Assembly: GCA_030041195.1 (NCBI GenBank)
Contig: JASHOI010000303.1
Location: 1 to 16,512 of the forward strand
Direction of reading: 5' to 3'
Source: Streptosporangiaceae bacterium
Lineage (GTDB): Bacteria > Actinomycetota > Actinomycetes > Streptosporangiales > Streptosporangiaceae
Length of the DNA: 16,512 nucleotides
Position 1 is the stretch's first letter. Each line of letters opens with the position of its first letter. Position numbers and translations under genes: made by a program. The notes beneath the pieces are model-generated. The model was not told the DNA's origin. It searched no databases and saw nothing but the letters and a program-made list of their open reading frames with translations. Positions 6,899 to 14,325 of the stretch are shown one piece after another.

Positions 6899-6904
6899 TA
6901 CCGT
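6899..6904 (+). promoter_or_regulatory. Possible -10 box of a leaderless amidohydrolase transcript
   Basis: TACCGT (TAnnnT) lies 7 nt before the GTG start, which has no Shine-Dalgarno sequence. This matches the leaderless layout common in actinobacteria. No clear -35 is visible. Confidence 0.4.
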
Positions 6905-6911
6905 AAGCCGG

Positions 6912-8120
6912 GTGAGCACGGCAATCGTTGGTGCCCGGGTCGTCCCGGTGACAGGTGAGCCGATCGAGAACGGAACGGTTCTGCTCGACGACGGGAAGAT
7001 CGTCGCCGTCGGCGGACCGGATCTCGCCGTGCCAGACGGCGCCGAGACCGTCGACGCGGCGGGTAAATGGGTCCTGCCCGGCTTCATCGACGCACACGCT
7101 CACGTCGGCGTCGTCGAGGAGGCCGAAGGATGGGCCGGGCGGGACGGCAACGAGTCGACCAAGCCGGTCACCGCGTCGGTCCGGGCACTCGACGCGATCA
7201 ACCCGGCCGACCAGGGCTTCCGCGACGCGATCGGCGGCGGGGTGCTGGCCGTGAACGTCAACCCGGGGTCCGGCAACCCGATCGGCGGCCAGACCGTGGC
7301 GATCAAATGCTGGGGCCGGATCGTGGACCAGATGGTGCTGCGCGAGCCGTCCGGCATGAAATCCGCGCTCGGCGAGAACCCGAAGCGCACCTTCGGCGAC
7401 CGGCACGAGACCCCGTCGACCAGGCTCGGCACGGCCGCGGTCATCCGGGAGGCGTTCACCGCGGCCGGCAACTACCTGGCCAAGCTGGCCGCCGCGGAGG
7501 ACCAGCCGAAGTCCGAGCGCAAGCCGGTCGACCGGGACCTGGGGCTCGAGGCGCTCGGCCGGGTGCTGCGCCGCGAGATCCCGTGGCGCCAGCACTGCCA
7601 CCGCGCCGATGACATCGCGACCGCGATCAGGATCTCCCGCGAGTTCGGCTACCAGCTCGTGATCGACCACGGCACCGAGGCACACCTGCTCGCCGACCTG
7701 ATCGCCGCCCAGGACATCCCGGTCATCATCGGCCCGCTGTTCACCGCCAGGTCCAAGGTCGAGCTGCGCAACCGGTCGCTGGCCAACCCCGGCCGGCTCG
7801 CCGCGGCCGGGATCACGATCGCGATCACCACCGACCACCCGGTGGTGCCGATCCACTTCCTGATCCACCAGGCCAGCCTCGCGGTCAAGGAGGGCCTGGA
7901 CGCCGAGACCGCGATCCGCGCGGTGACGATCAACCCGGCGCGGATCCTCGGCGTCGCCGACCGGATCGGCTCGCTCGAGCCGGGCAAGGACGCCGACCTG
8001 GTGATCTGGTCCGGCGACCCGCTGGACGTCACCAGCCGCGCCGAGCGCGCCTACCAGGACGGCGCCGAGATCTACGCGTACGACTACGACCGCGGAGCAG
8101 GAGTCATCGCGGAGCCGTAG
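6912..8120 (+). CDS. Amidohydrolase-superfamily enzyme (imidazolonepropionase-like)
   Basis: This 402-aa cytoplasmic metal-dependent hydrolase has the usual composite beta-sandwich (about 1-52 and 355-402) around a TIM barrel. Candidate metal ligands are visible: HAH at 62-64 after LPGFIDAH, His228/His230 in PWRQHCHR, His253 in VIDHGTE and Asp308 in ITTDHP. The segment GGQTVAIKCWG with Lys132 is conserved in this subgroup. The C-terminal NPARILGVADRIGSLEPGKDADLVIWSGDPL is typical of imidazolonepropionase-like amidohydrolases. The substrate cannot be read from sequence; cyclic amides or dipeptides are usual. It starts 30 bp after the XRE gene. The GTG has no ribosome site, but TACCGT sits 7 nt upstream, so a separate leaderless transcript is plausible. 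Confidence 0.9.
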   Translation: MSTAIVGARVVPVTGEPIENGTVLLDDGKIVAVGGPDLAVPDGAETVDAAGKWVLPGFIDAHAHVGVVEEAEGWAGRDGNESTKPVTASVRALDAINPADQGFRDAIGGGVLAVNVNPGSGNPIGGQTVAIKCWGRIVDQMVLREPSGMKSALGENPKRTFGDRHETPSTRLGTAAVIREAFTAAGNYLAKLAAAEDQPKSERKPVDRDLGLEALGRVLRREIPWRQHCHRADDIATAIRISREFGYQLVIDHGTEAHLLADLIAAQDIPVIIGPLFTARSKVELRNRSLANPGRLAAAGITIAITTDHPVVPIHFLIHQASLAVKEGLDAETAIRAVTINPARILGVADRIGSLEPGKDADLVIWSGDPLDVTSRAERAYQDGAEIYAYDYDRGAGVIAEP

Positions 8121-8126
8121 TCATCC

Positions 8127-8151
8127 GAGGGGCCGTTACGCGACGCCCCTC
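8127..8151. terminator. Hairpin between convergent genes
   Basis: GAGGGGC (8127-8133) and GCCCCTC (8145-8151) form a 7-bp stem around an 11-nt loop, between the amidohydrolase stop and the convergent winged-helix gene, whose TGA it overlaps. There is no U-tract. It may act on both strands. Its centre contains the GGGCCGTTACGC motif also found at two other gene ends. Confidence 0.5.
8130..8142 (+). repeat. Gene-end motif GGGCCGTTACGCG, copy 1
   Basis: This 13-mer sits within the hairpin between the convergent amidohydrolase and HTH_42 genes. An identical 13-mer occurs at 15088-15100, and a 12-base match occurs on the minus strand near 10193-10205. Confidence 0.6.
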
Positions 8152-9289
8152 ACGTGATCGGGCCAAACCGGATCTCCCCGTCCGGGGTGCCCGGCGCCGC
8201 GAACTCGAGCAGCCGCCGCCCCTCGGCCGTGACCGCGTCCCGGTCCCGGCCGCCGACGGGCCGGAACATCTCGACCGCCAGCACGGCCGCGCCGCCTGCC
8301 CTGGTGACCCGCCACATGCCGCGGGCGAACCCGTCGATCAGCACGGTGCCGGGGAAGATGCCGTTCCTGGTGTAGAGCCGCTGCCGGTCCGGGTCGCTGA
8401 TGATCCGGGCGCGGTCGGCGTGGGACAGCAGCAGGTTGTCGAACTCGGCGACCAGGCGCACCGGGGCCGGCGTGTCCGGGTCCGGCCGGGGTGCGTCCGG
8501 CAGGTCGAACAGCTCCCGGCCCTGCTCGTCGCGGAACGCGCGCAGCCGCTTGCGCAGCCGCTCGGTGATCTCACGCAGCCCGGTCAGCCCGGACCAGGCC
8601 TGCGCGTCCGCGACCGTGGCCGGGCCGAACGCCGCAAGGTACCTGGTCACGACCTGTTCGGGCGACGCGGCCGCCGCCGCGGACCTGCCGAGCCATGATT
8701 CGGCCGAGGTGTGCGCGGCCCGGCCGGCCTCGCCCCACACGCCCCGGGGCGGCACCTGCACCAGCGGCACCAGGGCGCGGACGCCCTGGGCCAGCGCCGC
8801 GGGCTGCTGCTCCGGCCACTGCCGCGACAGCGCGGCACCGAGCTCGCTGAACGTCATCGGCCGGTCTTCCACGAGGGCCCGGCCTGCCCGGGCGAGCTCC
8901 GCGCGGTCCACGCCGGTGAGCCGCCGGCCGAAGTTCGCCCGCAGGCCGCGTTCCAGCACGGATTGCAGAACGGGGCGCAGGGCCAGGCAGTCGTCGGCCG
9001 AGACGAGGTGGATGGTCCCGCGCATCAGACCGATCCGGACCGCCCTCCGGGTGAGCAGCAGCTCCGCCAGGTCGCCCGGGCGGAACCCGTCCAGCCGGGA
9101 CCACAGCCCGTAATACGGCGGGAACGGCGCCTGCGCCTGCAGGCCGACCAGGTGCTCGACGGTCTCGATCACCCGGTCGGCGCGCGGGCCGGCGGCGCCG
9201 GGCAGCGGGTCCCGGCGCAGCAGCAGCTGCCGGCCGAGCAGGGCGCGGTTCAGCGCGCGCGGGGTGAGCGTGTCGGACGGCGCCGGCAT
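8150..9289 (-). CDS. AlkZ-like winged-helix (HTH_42) DNA glycosylase-family protein
   Basis: This 379-aa protein belongs to the HTH_42 (PF06224) family, which includes the crosslink/alkylpurine DNA glycosylases AlkZ and YcaQ (AlkX). Family landmarks are LVGLQAQAP at 47-55, LMRGTIHLV at 88-96, LVAEFDNLLLSHADRARII near 275-295, and GTVLIDGFARGMWRV near 313-327. The Gln51-x-Gln53 pair matches the catalytic QxQ of AlkZ-type enzymes, whereas YcaQ has QxD, so repair of bulky or alkylated bases is plausible. Many family members are uncharacterised, so this is inference. ATG at 9289 lies 7 bp after the hydrolase stop, so it is the last gene of a minus-strand unit. A decayed fragment of a paralogue lies at about 14326-14641. 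Confidence 0.85.
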   Translation of the reverse strand: MPAPSDTLTPRALNRALLGRQLLLRRDPLPGAAGPRADRVIETVEHLVGLQAQAPFPPYYGLWSRLDGFRPGDLAELLLTRRAVRIGLMRGTIHLVSADDCLALRPVLQSVLERGLRANFGRRLTGVDRAELARAGRALVEDRPMTFSELGAALSRQWPEQQPAALAQGVRALVPLVQVPPRGVWGEAGRAAHTSAESWLGRSAAAAASPEQVVTRYLAAFGPATVADAQAWSGLTGLREITERLRKRLRAFRDEQGRELFDLPDAPRPDPDTPAPVRLVAEFDNLLLSHADRARIISDPDRQRLYTRNGIFPGTVLIDGFARGMWRVTRAGGAAVLAVEMFRPVGGRDRDAVTAEGRRLLEFAAPGTPDGEIRFGPIT

Positions 9290-9296
9290 CCAGCCG

Positions 9297-10103
9297 CTAT
9301 CTCGAGTGCCGGTCCAGGAACGCCAGCGTCTTGGTGTTGAACTCCTCGACGTTCTCGTAGATCGGGGCGTGCGCGCAGTCCTCGAACACGATGACCTCGC
9401 TGCCGGCTATCGCGTCGGTGATCGGGTCGGCGAACCGCGTCGAGGTGACGATGTCGTGCCTGCCGAACGTGATCAGGGTCGGCGCCTGGATCGAGCCCAG
9501 CACCGCCTGGGCGTCGTGCGCCAGCACCGCCTCCGACTGCCGCAGGAACGCGTCGACCGGGGGCATCGGCCGTCCGCGGACGAAGTCGGCGAGCGAGCCG
9601 AGGTACTCGGGCCTGGTGGCGTACGTGTCGGCGGTGAAGCAGAACGGGAAGATCCCCTTGATCACCATGTCGGTCACGCTGCCCAGGCCCTGCGCCACGA
9701 TCTGCCAGACCTCGACGATCGCGCGCAGGAACGGGTCGGTGCGGTCCCACGCGCTGTGCAGGGACAGCGTCTTCACCAGCTCCGGGTGCTTGGCCGCCAG
9801 CCACATGCCGGCCGCCGCGCCAAGCGACAGCCCGAACACGTGCGCCTCGCCGACGCCGGCCGCCTGCATGAACGCGGCGACGTCGTCGGCGAACAGCTCG
9901 GTCGTGTAGGTCCCCTCCGGCTTGCCGGACAGGCCGGCCCCGCGCAGGTCCACGCTGTAGCACCTGAACTGCTTCGCGTACTCGGCCACCTGGAACGCGT
10001 AGCACGCCTGGTCCGCGGCGAGATAAGGAATGAGCACCATGGGCTCGCCCTCGCCCTGCACCTCGTAGTAGATCTCAATGCCGTTCGCCTGCACCGTTGG
10101 CAT
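9297..10103 (-). CDS. Alpha/beta hydrolase
   Basis: This 268-aa cytoplasmic alpha/beta-fold hydrolase carries a full catalytic triad. The nucleophile is Ser93 in GLSLG, the acid is Asp217 in GRHDIVT, and the base is His245 in CAHAPIYEN. The oxyanion-hole region usually reads HGxx after the first strands; here it is MVLIPYLAADQ (about 22-32), so the classical HG is replaced. A cap domain lies at about 120-195. The start at ATG 10103 gives MPTVQANGIEIYYEVQGEGEP, the normal family N-terminus, and follows GGGAGGGG. It lies between the YCII gene (102 bp upstream) and the HTH_42 gene (7 bp downstream). The substrate is unknown; 3-oxoadipate enol-lactonase-like or haloperoxidase-like esterases are the usual relatives. 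Confidence 0.88.
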   Translation of the reverse strand: MPTVQANGIEIYYEVQGEGEPMVLIPYLAADQACYAFQVAEYAKQFRCYSVDLRGAGLSGKPEGTYTTELFADDVAAFMQAAGVGEAHVFGLSLGAAAGMWLAAKHPELVKTLSLHSAWDRTDPFLRAIVEVWQIVAQGLGSVTDMVIKGIFPFCFTADTYATRPEYLGSLADFVRGRPMPPVDAFLRQSEAVLAHDAQAVLGSIQAPTLITFGRHDIVTSTRFADPITDAIAGSEVIVFEDCAHAPIYENVEEFNTKTLAFLDRHSR

Positions 10104-10192
10104 CGGGGCCCCTCCCTGTCCGTCGGCTCGCAGCCCTGCGGCTGCCGCTCGGGTCAATTGTGCCGGATCAGGCCGGACCCGCCCCGGGGCGT

Positions 10193-10205
10193 TGCGTAAC
10201 GGCCC
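10193..10205 (-). repeat. Gene-end motif GGGCCGTTACGCA, copy 2
   Basis: On the minus strand this follows the YCII stop codon and continues into AACGCCCC, giving almost the same 21-bp block as at 8129-8149. That copy differs only by one indel and one base. It can form a similar GGG...CCC hairpin. Confidence 0.55.
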
Positions 10206-10553
10206 TCAGCCCAACTGGGCGAACGGGCGGACCTCAATCGGCAGTCCGATCACCCTGGTGAACTTGGCACCCCAGGCAACGGCGGCGTCGAGATCGGGCA
10301 CGTCGACGATCGTGAACCCGCCGAGGTGCTCCTTGCCCTCGGCGTACGGGCCGTCGGTGTTCAGCACCTCGGCGTCGGCCTGGCGGAGCACCCGGGCCGC
10401 GTCCGGCGGCTGCAGGCCGCCGCCGAAGACCCACGCGCCGGCATCCTTGAGCTCCTGGTTCAGCGCCTCGACGTCATGGGTGATCTGCTGCATCCGCTCG
10501 GGAGCGGGAATCGGCCCGTCCGGCTGGTACACGCTGAGCAGGTAGTACGTCAT
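10206..10553 (-). CDS. YCII-related (DGPF-type) small protein
   Basis: This 115-aa protein belongs to the YCII family (PF03795), small ferredoxin-fold proteins of unclear function often encoded beside ECF sigma factors. Landmarks are MTYYLLSVYQPDG at the start and a DGPYAEGKEHLGGFTIVDVPDLDAAVAWG block at about 67-95, which is the DGPF-like signature of the actinobacterial subgroup. ATG at 10553 is well placed after AGGAGG with an 8-nt gap. No ECF sigma gene lies beside it here; the large sigma-like gene at 4000-5421 is 5 kb away. It heads a minus-strand run with the alpha/beta hydrolase and HTH_42 genes and is divergent from the M1 peptidase gene. Confidence 0.9.
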   Translation of the reverse strand: MTYYLLSVYQPDGPIPAPERMQQITHDVEALNQELKDAGAWVFGGGLQPPDAARVLRQADAEVLNTDGPYAEGKEHLGGFTIVDVPDLDAAVAWGAKFTRVIGLPIEVRPFAQLG

Positions 10554-10576
10554 CGGTAGATCCTCCTCGTGCCCGC

Positions 10577-10597
10577 GGGCCGGCGCCGAGCCGGCCC
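10577..10597 (-). promoter_or_regulatory. Hairpin in the 5' leader of the YCII gene
   Basis: GGGCCGGC and GCCGGCCC form an 8-bp perfect stem with a 5-nt loop, 8-15 nt upstream of the AGGAGG of the YCII gene. A -10-like TATAGC on the minus strand at 10611-10606 would put the hairpin inside the leader. It could affect initiation or messenger stability. No known riboswitch pattern is seen. Confidence 0.4.
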
Positions 10598-10679
10598 TCT
10601 CATCCGCTATACGAACGGCCCCCGGCGAGATCGACAGGACCCGAACCGACCCCCCGCCCGATCGGCGGGACGCCAACCC

Positions 10680-10685
10680 TAGGAT
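10680..10685 (+). promoter_or_regulatory. -10 box of a leaderless M1 peptidase transcript
   Basis: TAGGAT lies 6 nt before the GTG at 10692, with no ribosome site in between. This is the usual spacing for a leaderless actinobacterial gene. A -35 is not obvious. Confidence 0.5.
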
Positions 10686-10691
10686 GCTGGC

Positions 10692-13250
10692 GTGACGGCG
10701 GCAGCGATCTTGGCGACGGGATGCACGGAGGCGGAAGCAAGGGCCCGGGCCCGGCTGCTGGACGTCGAGTCTTACACGGTGTTCCTGGACCTGGCCGCGG
10801 ATCCCGGAACGGTCCGCTCCCGCGCCGAGATCCGGTTCCGGTGCCGCTCGCCGGGCGCCGCGACATTCGCCGACCTGCGCGCCGCCGCGGTGCACCGGGT
10901 CACCTGGAACGGACGGGACCTGGATCCCGCCGCGGCGGTGTCCGGGGGGCGGCTGCGCCTGGACCGGCTGGCCGCGCGCAACGAGCTCACGGTCGACGCC
11001 GAGTTCCGGTATGCGCCCGACGGCCTGGGGCTGGCGCGGTTCACCGATCCCGCCGACGGCGCGCCGTACCTGCTCGGCAACTGCTTCCCGACCAGCGCCC
11101 CGAGCCTGTTCTGCTGCTTCGACCAGCCGGACCTGCGCGCGGACCTCACGCTCAGCGTGGCGGCGCCCGCTGGCTGGGAGTGCGTCGCCAACGGCGCGGT
11201 GACCGGCCGGCCCGCCCCGGGCGAGGCCGGGACGTGGCGGTTCGCCACGGTGCGCTCGATGAAGCCGTATGAGCTGGCGCTGTGTGCCGGCCCGTACGTC
11301 ACGGCGGCGGAAGGACAGTACGACGGCACCGGCGGTGCGGTCCGGCTGAGCGTGCGGTGCCGGCGCTCGCTGGCTGGCTCGGCCGGCGCGGCCGGCCTCG
11401 GGCGGGTCGGCGGCCTGGTGCGCCAGGCGCTCGCCTGGTACGAGCGGACGCTGGGGGTGGCCTGCCCGTACCCCAAGTACGACGTCGTGTTCGCGCCGGA
11501 ACTCGGCGCGGCCGCCGTGTCCATTCCCGGGGTGATGATGGTCAGCGAGACCATGCTGCAGCGGCTCACCGACCGGGGCGATGACTTCGCTCCCCTGGTG
11601 CTTGCGCACGAGGTCGCGCACCTGTGGTTCGGCTCGCTGGTCGGGGGGCGCTGGTGGGACGACACGTGGCTGGCGGAGGCCCTGGCCACCTACCTCAGCT
11701 ACACCGCGTGGGAAGAAGCGGTCGGGACCGACTCGCCGTGGCGCGCGTTCTGCATGCGCGAGCAGGAGGCCGCCTACCGCGCGGACGGCCTGCCCAGCAC
11801 CGAGCCGGTGTCCTCCCCGGTGCCGGACGCGGCCGAGGCCCTGGCCAGGCCGTACGCGATCACCTACTTCAAGGGCGCGAGCGCCATCCGCCAGCTTGCC
11901 GCGCTGATCGGCGGCGAGGCCCTGCGCGCCGGGCTGCGCGACTACCTGACCCGGTACGGCGGCGCGGCCACGACCCTCACCGACCTGGTCGGCTGCTGGT
12001 CGGCGGCCAGCGGCCGCGACCTGGCCGGGTGGGCGGAGCAGTGGCTGCGGACCCCGGGGGTGAACACGCTGCGGCCCGAGCTGACGCTGGCGCCGGACGG
12101 GACCGTGCGGTCCCTCGCGATCACGCAAGAGCCAGCTGCGGGGTTTACTGCGCTGCGTGAGCACCGGATCGCGATCGGCGTGTACGACCGGGACGGCCGC
12201 ATTCTGCGGCGCCGGCAGGTGACCGCGGCGCAGCTCGCCGGGGGCCGGACCGTGGTGCCGGAGCTGGCCGGGATCCCGGCGCCGGACGCGCTCGTCGTCA
12301 ACGACGGCAACCTGACGTTCGCCAGGATCAGGTTTGACGGACGCACGCTGCGCACCCTGCTCGCCTGCGGTGTGGACGTGGACGACCCGCTGACCGAGGC
12401 GGTCTGCTGGAACGCTTTTTGGGATATGACCACCTCTGCGGAACTGGGCGTAGCCGAGTTCGCCGACCTGGTCGCGCGCAGGATACGCGGCGGGTCCCCG
12501 CCCTCCGGCGTCGCCGAGCTGCTGGAGCACGTGCGCACCGGCGCCGACTACTACGCGGTTCCCGGGGAACGGGCGGGCCTGCGGGAACGCGCCGCGGCCG
12601 CCGCCCTGGACGGCGCCCGGCTGGCGCAGCCGGGAAGCCGGGCGCAGCGCGCGCTCGCCGTCGGCTTCGCCGCCGCCGCGTCCGGCGAGGACCAGCTCGG
12701 CCTGCTGCGGTCCTGGCTGAACGGAAGCTCTCTGCCCGCCGGCGTCGATGCCGACACCGAGCTGCGCGGCCAGGTTCTGGCCACGCTGTCGGCCAGCGGG
12801 CTGGCGAGCGATGACGACCTCGACGCGTTCGCGGCGGCCGACCCGGTCGGCGGTGCGGCGCAGCGGGCGACCTGCCGCGCGCTGCGCCCGGATCCGGCGG
12901 CCAAGGACGCGGCGTGGGCGGCCGCGCTGGCCGGCGGGCAGTCCCGGCGGATGGCGCTGGCGCACGCCAGGGGCATCTGGGCGCCGGGCCAGGAGCACAT
13001 CCTCGCGCCGTACCGGGACCGCTACTTTGCCGAGGTTCTGCCGGCCGTCAGCGGCCGCGAGGTGAGCGTCGCCGGACGGCTCGCCAGGCTGCTCTACCCC
13101 GCAACGCTCGCCGACGCGGACACGATCGCGGCCACCGACGCGGCGCTGAACCGTGACGGCCTCGGCGGCCCGCTCCGGATGGCGCTGCTGGAGCAGCGGG
13201 CGATCCTGCTCCAGGTGCTGGCCGCCCGCTGCAACGGCCGCGGCCAATAG
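10692..13250 (+). CDS. M1-family (aminopeptidase N-like) metallopeptidase lacking the GAMEN motif
   Basis: This 852-aa protein has the full four-domain layout and length of actinobacterial aminopeptidase N. The zinc site is intact: HEVAH at 306-310 and Glu329 after 18 residues, inside HLWFGSLVGGRWWDDTWLAEALATYL. The transition-state tyrosine is present as Tyr392 in ITYFKGASAIRQL. The exopeptidase motif GAMEN, which should lie about 30 residues before HEVAH, reads GAAAV at 272-276, losing the Glu that binds the substrate's free amine. The peptide specificity may therefore be altered, or the protein may not be an aminopeptidase. Residues about 540-852 are the helical C-terminal ERAP1-like domain. 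GTG at 10692 appears leaderless. No signal peptide, so cytoplasmic. Confidence 0.9.
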   Translation: MTAAAILATGCTEAEARARARLLDVESYTVFLDLAADPGTVRSRAEIRFRCRSPGAATFADLRAAAVHRVTWNGRDLDPAAAVSGGRLRLDRLAARNELTVDAEFRYAPDGLGLARFTDPADGAPYLLGNCFPTSAPSLFCCFDQPDLRADLTLSVAAPAGWECVANGAVTGRPAPGEAGTWRFATVRSMKPYELALCAGPYVTAAEGQYDGTGGAVRLSVRCRRSLAGSAGAAGLGRVGGLVRQALAWYERTLGVACPYPKYDVVFAPELGAAAVSIPGVMMVSETMLQRLTDRGDDFAPLVLAHEVAHLWFGSLVGGRWWDDTWLAEALATYLSYTAWEEAVGTDSPWRAFCMREQEAAYRADGLPSTEPVSSPVPDAAEALARPYAITYFKGASAIRQLAALIGGEALRAGLRDYLTRYGGAATTLTDLVGCWSAASGRDLAGWAEQWLRTPGVNTLRPELTLAPDGTVRSLAITQEPAAGFTALREHRIAIGVYDRDGRILRRRQVTAAQLAGGRTVVPELAGIPAPDALVVNDGNLTFARIRFDGRTLRTLLACGVDVDDPLTEAVCWNAFWDMTTSAELGVAEFADLVARRIRGGSPPSGVAELLEHVRTGADYYAVPGERAGLRERAAAAALDGARLAQPGSRAQRALAVGFAAAASGEDQLGLLRSWLNGSSLPAGVDADTELRGQVLATLSASGLASDDDLDAFAAADPVGGAAQRATCRALRPDPAAKDAAWAAALAGGQSRRMALAHARGIWAPGQEHILAPYRDRYFAEVLPAVSGREVSVAGRLARLLYPATLADADTIAATDAALNRDGLGGPLRMALLEQRAILLQVLAARCNGRGQ

Positions 13251-13278
13251 CCGCCGCCGACGAATGTGCCGTTCTCCA

Positions 13279-13349
13279 ACGGGCGAGCGGGGCTATCGAT
13301 GTACCAAAGGGCTTGTTCTATGCAGCCGATCGGTACATCCATCGCCCGT
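13279..13349. repeat. Compound inverted repeat in the M1-ArsR intergenic region
   Basis: Two nested arms pair: ACGGGCGA (13279-13286) with TCGCCCGT (13342-13349), and GATGTACC (13298-13305) with GGTACATC (13332-13339). Together they bracket about 70 bp. It lies 30-100 bp after the M1 stop. It could end transcription, though no U-tract is seen, or be the remnant of a small element. Confidence 0.5.
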
Positions 13350-13410
13350 CGTGACGCTGGCCCGGCCCGGACAGCGGCGGAACCGGCCACGGCTCCGCCG
13401 AATTTCGCGT

Positions 13411-13476
13411 TCTTCGAGAGTTTTCTCTTGACAATATTCTCTCGAGAGTTGACTATCGAGATGTGACTCTCGAAGA
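13411..13476. promoter_or_regulatory. TCGAGA operator cluster at the ArsR-type gene
   Basis: TCTTCGAGAGT (13411-13421) and ACTCTCGAAGA (13466-13476) are exact 11-bp reverse complements that bracket the whole promoter. Between them lie a perfect palindrome CTCTCGAGAG (13439-13448) and another TCGAGA at 13456-13461. The right arm is inside the first codons. This looks like multi-site autoregulation by the ArsR-type protein; the binding partner is inferred. Confidence 0.65.
13428..13456 (+). promoter_or_regulatory. Promoter of the ArsR-type gene, leaderless
   Basis: A consensus -35 TTGACA (13428-13433) is followed after exactly 17 bp by GACTAT (13451-13456), a fair -10. Transcription would start at or just before the GTG at 13463, so the message is leaderless. 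The CTCTCGAGAG palindrome fills the spacer. Confidence 0.65.
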
Positions 13477-14110
13477 TGATTCCGGCTCTCGCCCGGCCCA
13501 TCCGCCCGCCGAGCCAAGGCCGGCCGAGCTGAGGCAGATCACCGACGCGCAGACCATGCGGGCGCTGTCGCACCCGGTCCGGATAGCCATCATCGAGGTG
13601 CTGAGCACCGAGGGCCCCAAGACCGCCACCGAGATCGGCGAGCTCATCGCCGAGTCCCCGACCACGTGCTCGTTCCACCTGCGCCAGCTGGCGAAGTACG
13701 GGTTCGTGGAGGAGGCAGGCGGCGGGAAGGGCCGGGCGCGGCCGTGGCGCATGACGTCCCACGGTTTCTCGGTTTCCGCCCAGGACGACCCGGAGGCGGA
13801 AATCGCGCTGAGCGCGCTTAGCCGCATGTTCCGCGAGCGCCAGTTCGACCGGTACCAAACATGGCTTGAGACAAGGACCACCTACCCCCTGGAGTGGCGG
13901 GAAGCCGCAATCGACAGCCAGCACGGCTTCTACCTCACCGCCGAGGAACTTGAGCAGATCGGTGCCGAGCTGGCGGCCCTGCTGCGGTCCCGCTTTCCGG
14001 AGCGCCTCACCGATCCGACGACGCGACCGCCGGGATCGGCGCTGGTGGAGATGCTAGTGCTCGCCCATCCGCTAAACCCGCCGACCGACACCCCGCGGAG
14101 CGCGTCATGA
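13463..14110 (+). CDS. ArsR-type winged-helix transcriptional regulator
   Basis: This 215-aa regulator has an N-terminal Pro-rich lead (1-24) and an ArsR/HTH_20 winged helix at about 28-100: ALSHPVRIAIIEVLSTEGPKTATEIGELIAESPTTCSFHLRQLAKYGFVEEAG. No metal-binding Cys cluster of classical ArsR proteins is seen; the single Cys in the recognition-helix area is not enough. The C-terminal half (105-200) is helical and resembles the long C-domain of actinobacterial HTH_20 regulators. GTG at 13463 coincides with the predicted transcription start. It probably represses itself through the TCGAGA cluster. Its TGA overlaps the next gene's ATG (ATGA), so the 72-aa protein is translationally coupled. No transporter follows, which is unusual for such regulators. 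Confidence 0.88.
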   Translation: MTLEDDSGSRPAHPPAEPRPAELRQITDAQTMRALSHPVRIAIIEVLSTEGPKTATEIGELIAESPTTCSFHLRQLAKYGFVEEAGGGKGRARPWRMTSHGFSVSAQDDPEAEIALSALSRMFRERQFDRYQTWLETRTTYPLEWREAAIDSQHGFYLTAEELEQIGAELAALLRSRFPERLTDPTTRPPGSALVEMLVLAHPLNPPTDTPRSAS

Positions 14111-14325
14111 ATCCCTGGCTGCTCAACGCCCTGGCCGATTCCCGTTGCCGCGAGATGCGGCAGGACGCCGCCGTCCGGCGTGAAGGCGGCTTCCGCCGCT
14201 GCCCCGGGGTGCCGCCGGCGCCGGCGGCCCACCGCTGGCCGCGGATGCGGCGCCAGGTTGGGTACGCGTTGGTCGAGGCCGGGCTGCACCTGCTGGCGAC
14301 CGACGGATCGGCGGCGCGCGGCTGA
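14107..14325 (+). CDS. Small unknown protein coupled to the ArsR-type gene
   Basis: This is a 72-aa basic protein that starts in the ATGA overlap with the ArsR-type regulator, which supports real translation. It begins MNPWLLNALADSRCREMRQDAA, has a Pro/Ala/Arg-rich middle (about 30-45), and ends in a possible amphipathic helix RRQVGYALVEAGLHLLA (about 48-64). No signal peptide, membrane segment or known domain is visible. Its stop directly abuts the start of a decayed HTH_42 fragment. I do not recognise the family. It may be a small partner of the regulator. Confidence 0.6.
   Translation: MNPWLLNALADSRCREMRQDAAVRREGGFRRCPGVPPAPAAHRWPRMRRQVGYALVEAGLHLLATDGSAARG

Noticed and set aside
10554..13247. 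A 1013-codon minus-strand open frame opposite the M1 gene
   Set aside because: Only its last 115 codons (the YCII protein) have family features. The rest is antisense to the M1 peptidase, which has a complete zinc site.
13251..13420. Remnant of a transposase or other gene between the M1 and ArsR-type genes
   Set aside because: A minus-strand translation (MDVPIGCIEQALWYIDSPARP) looks protein-like for about 35 residues, but I recognise no family and no start or terminal repeats. Only the inverted repeat is reported.
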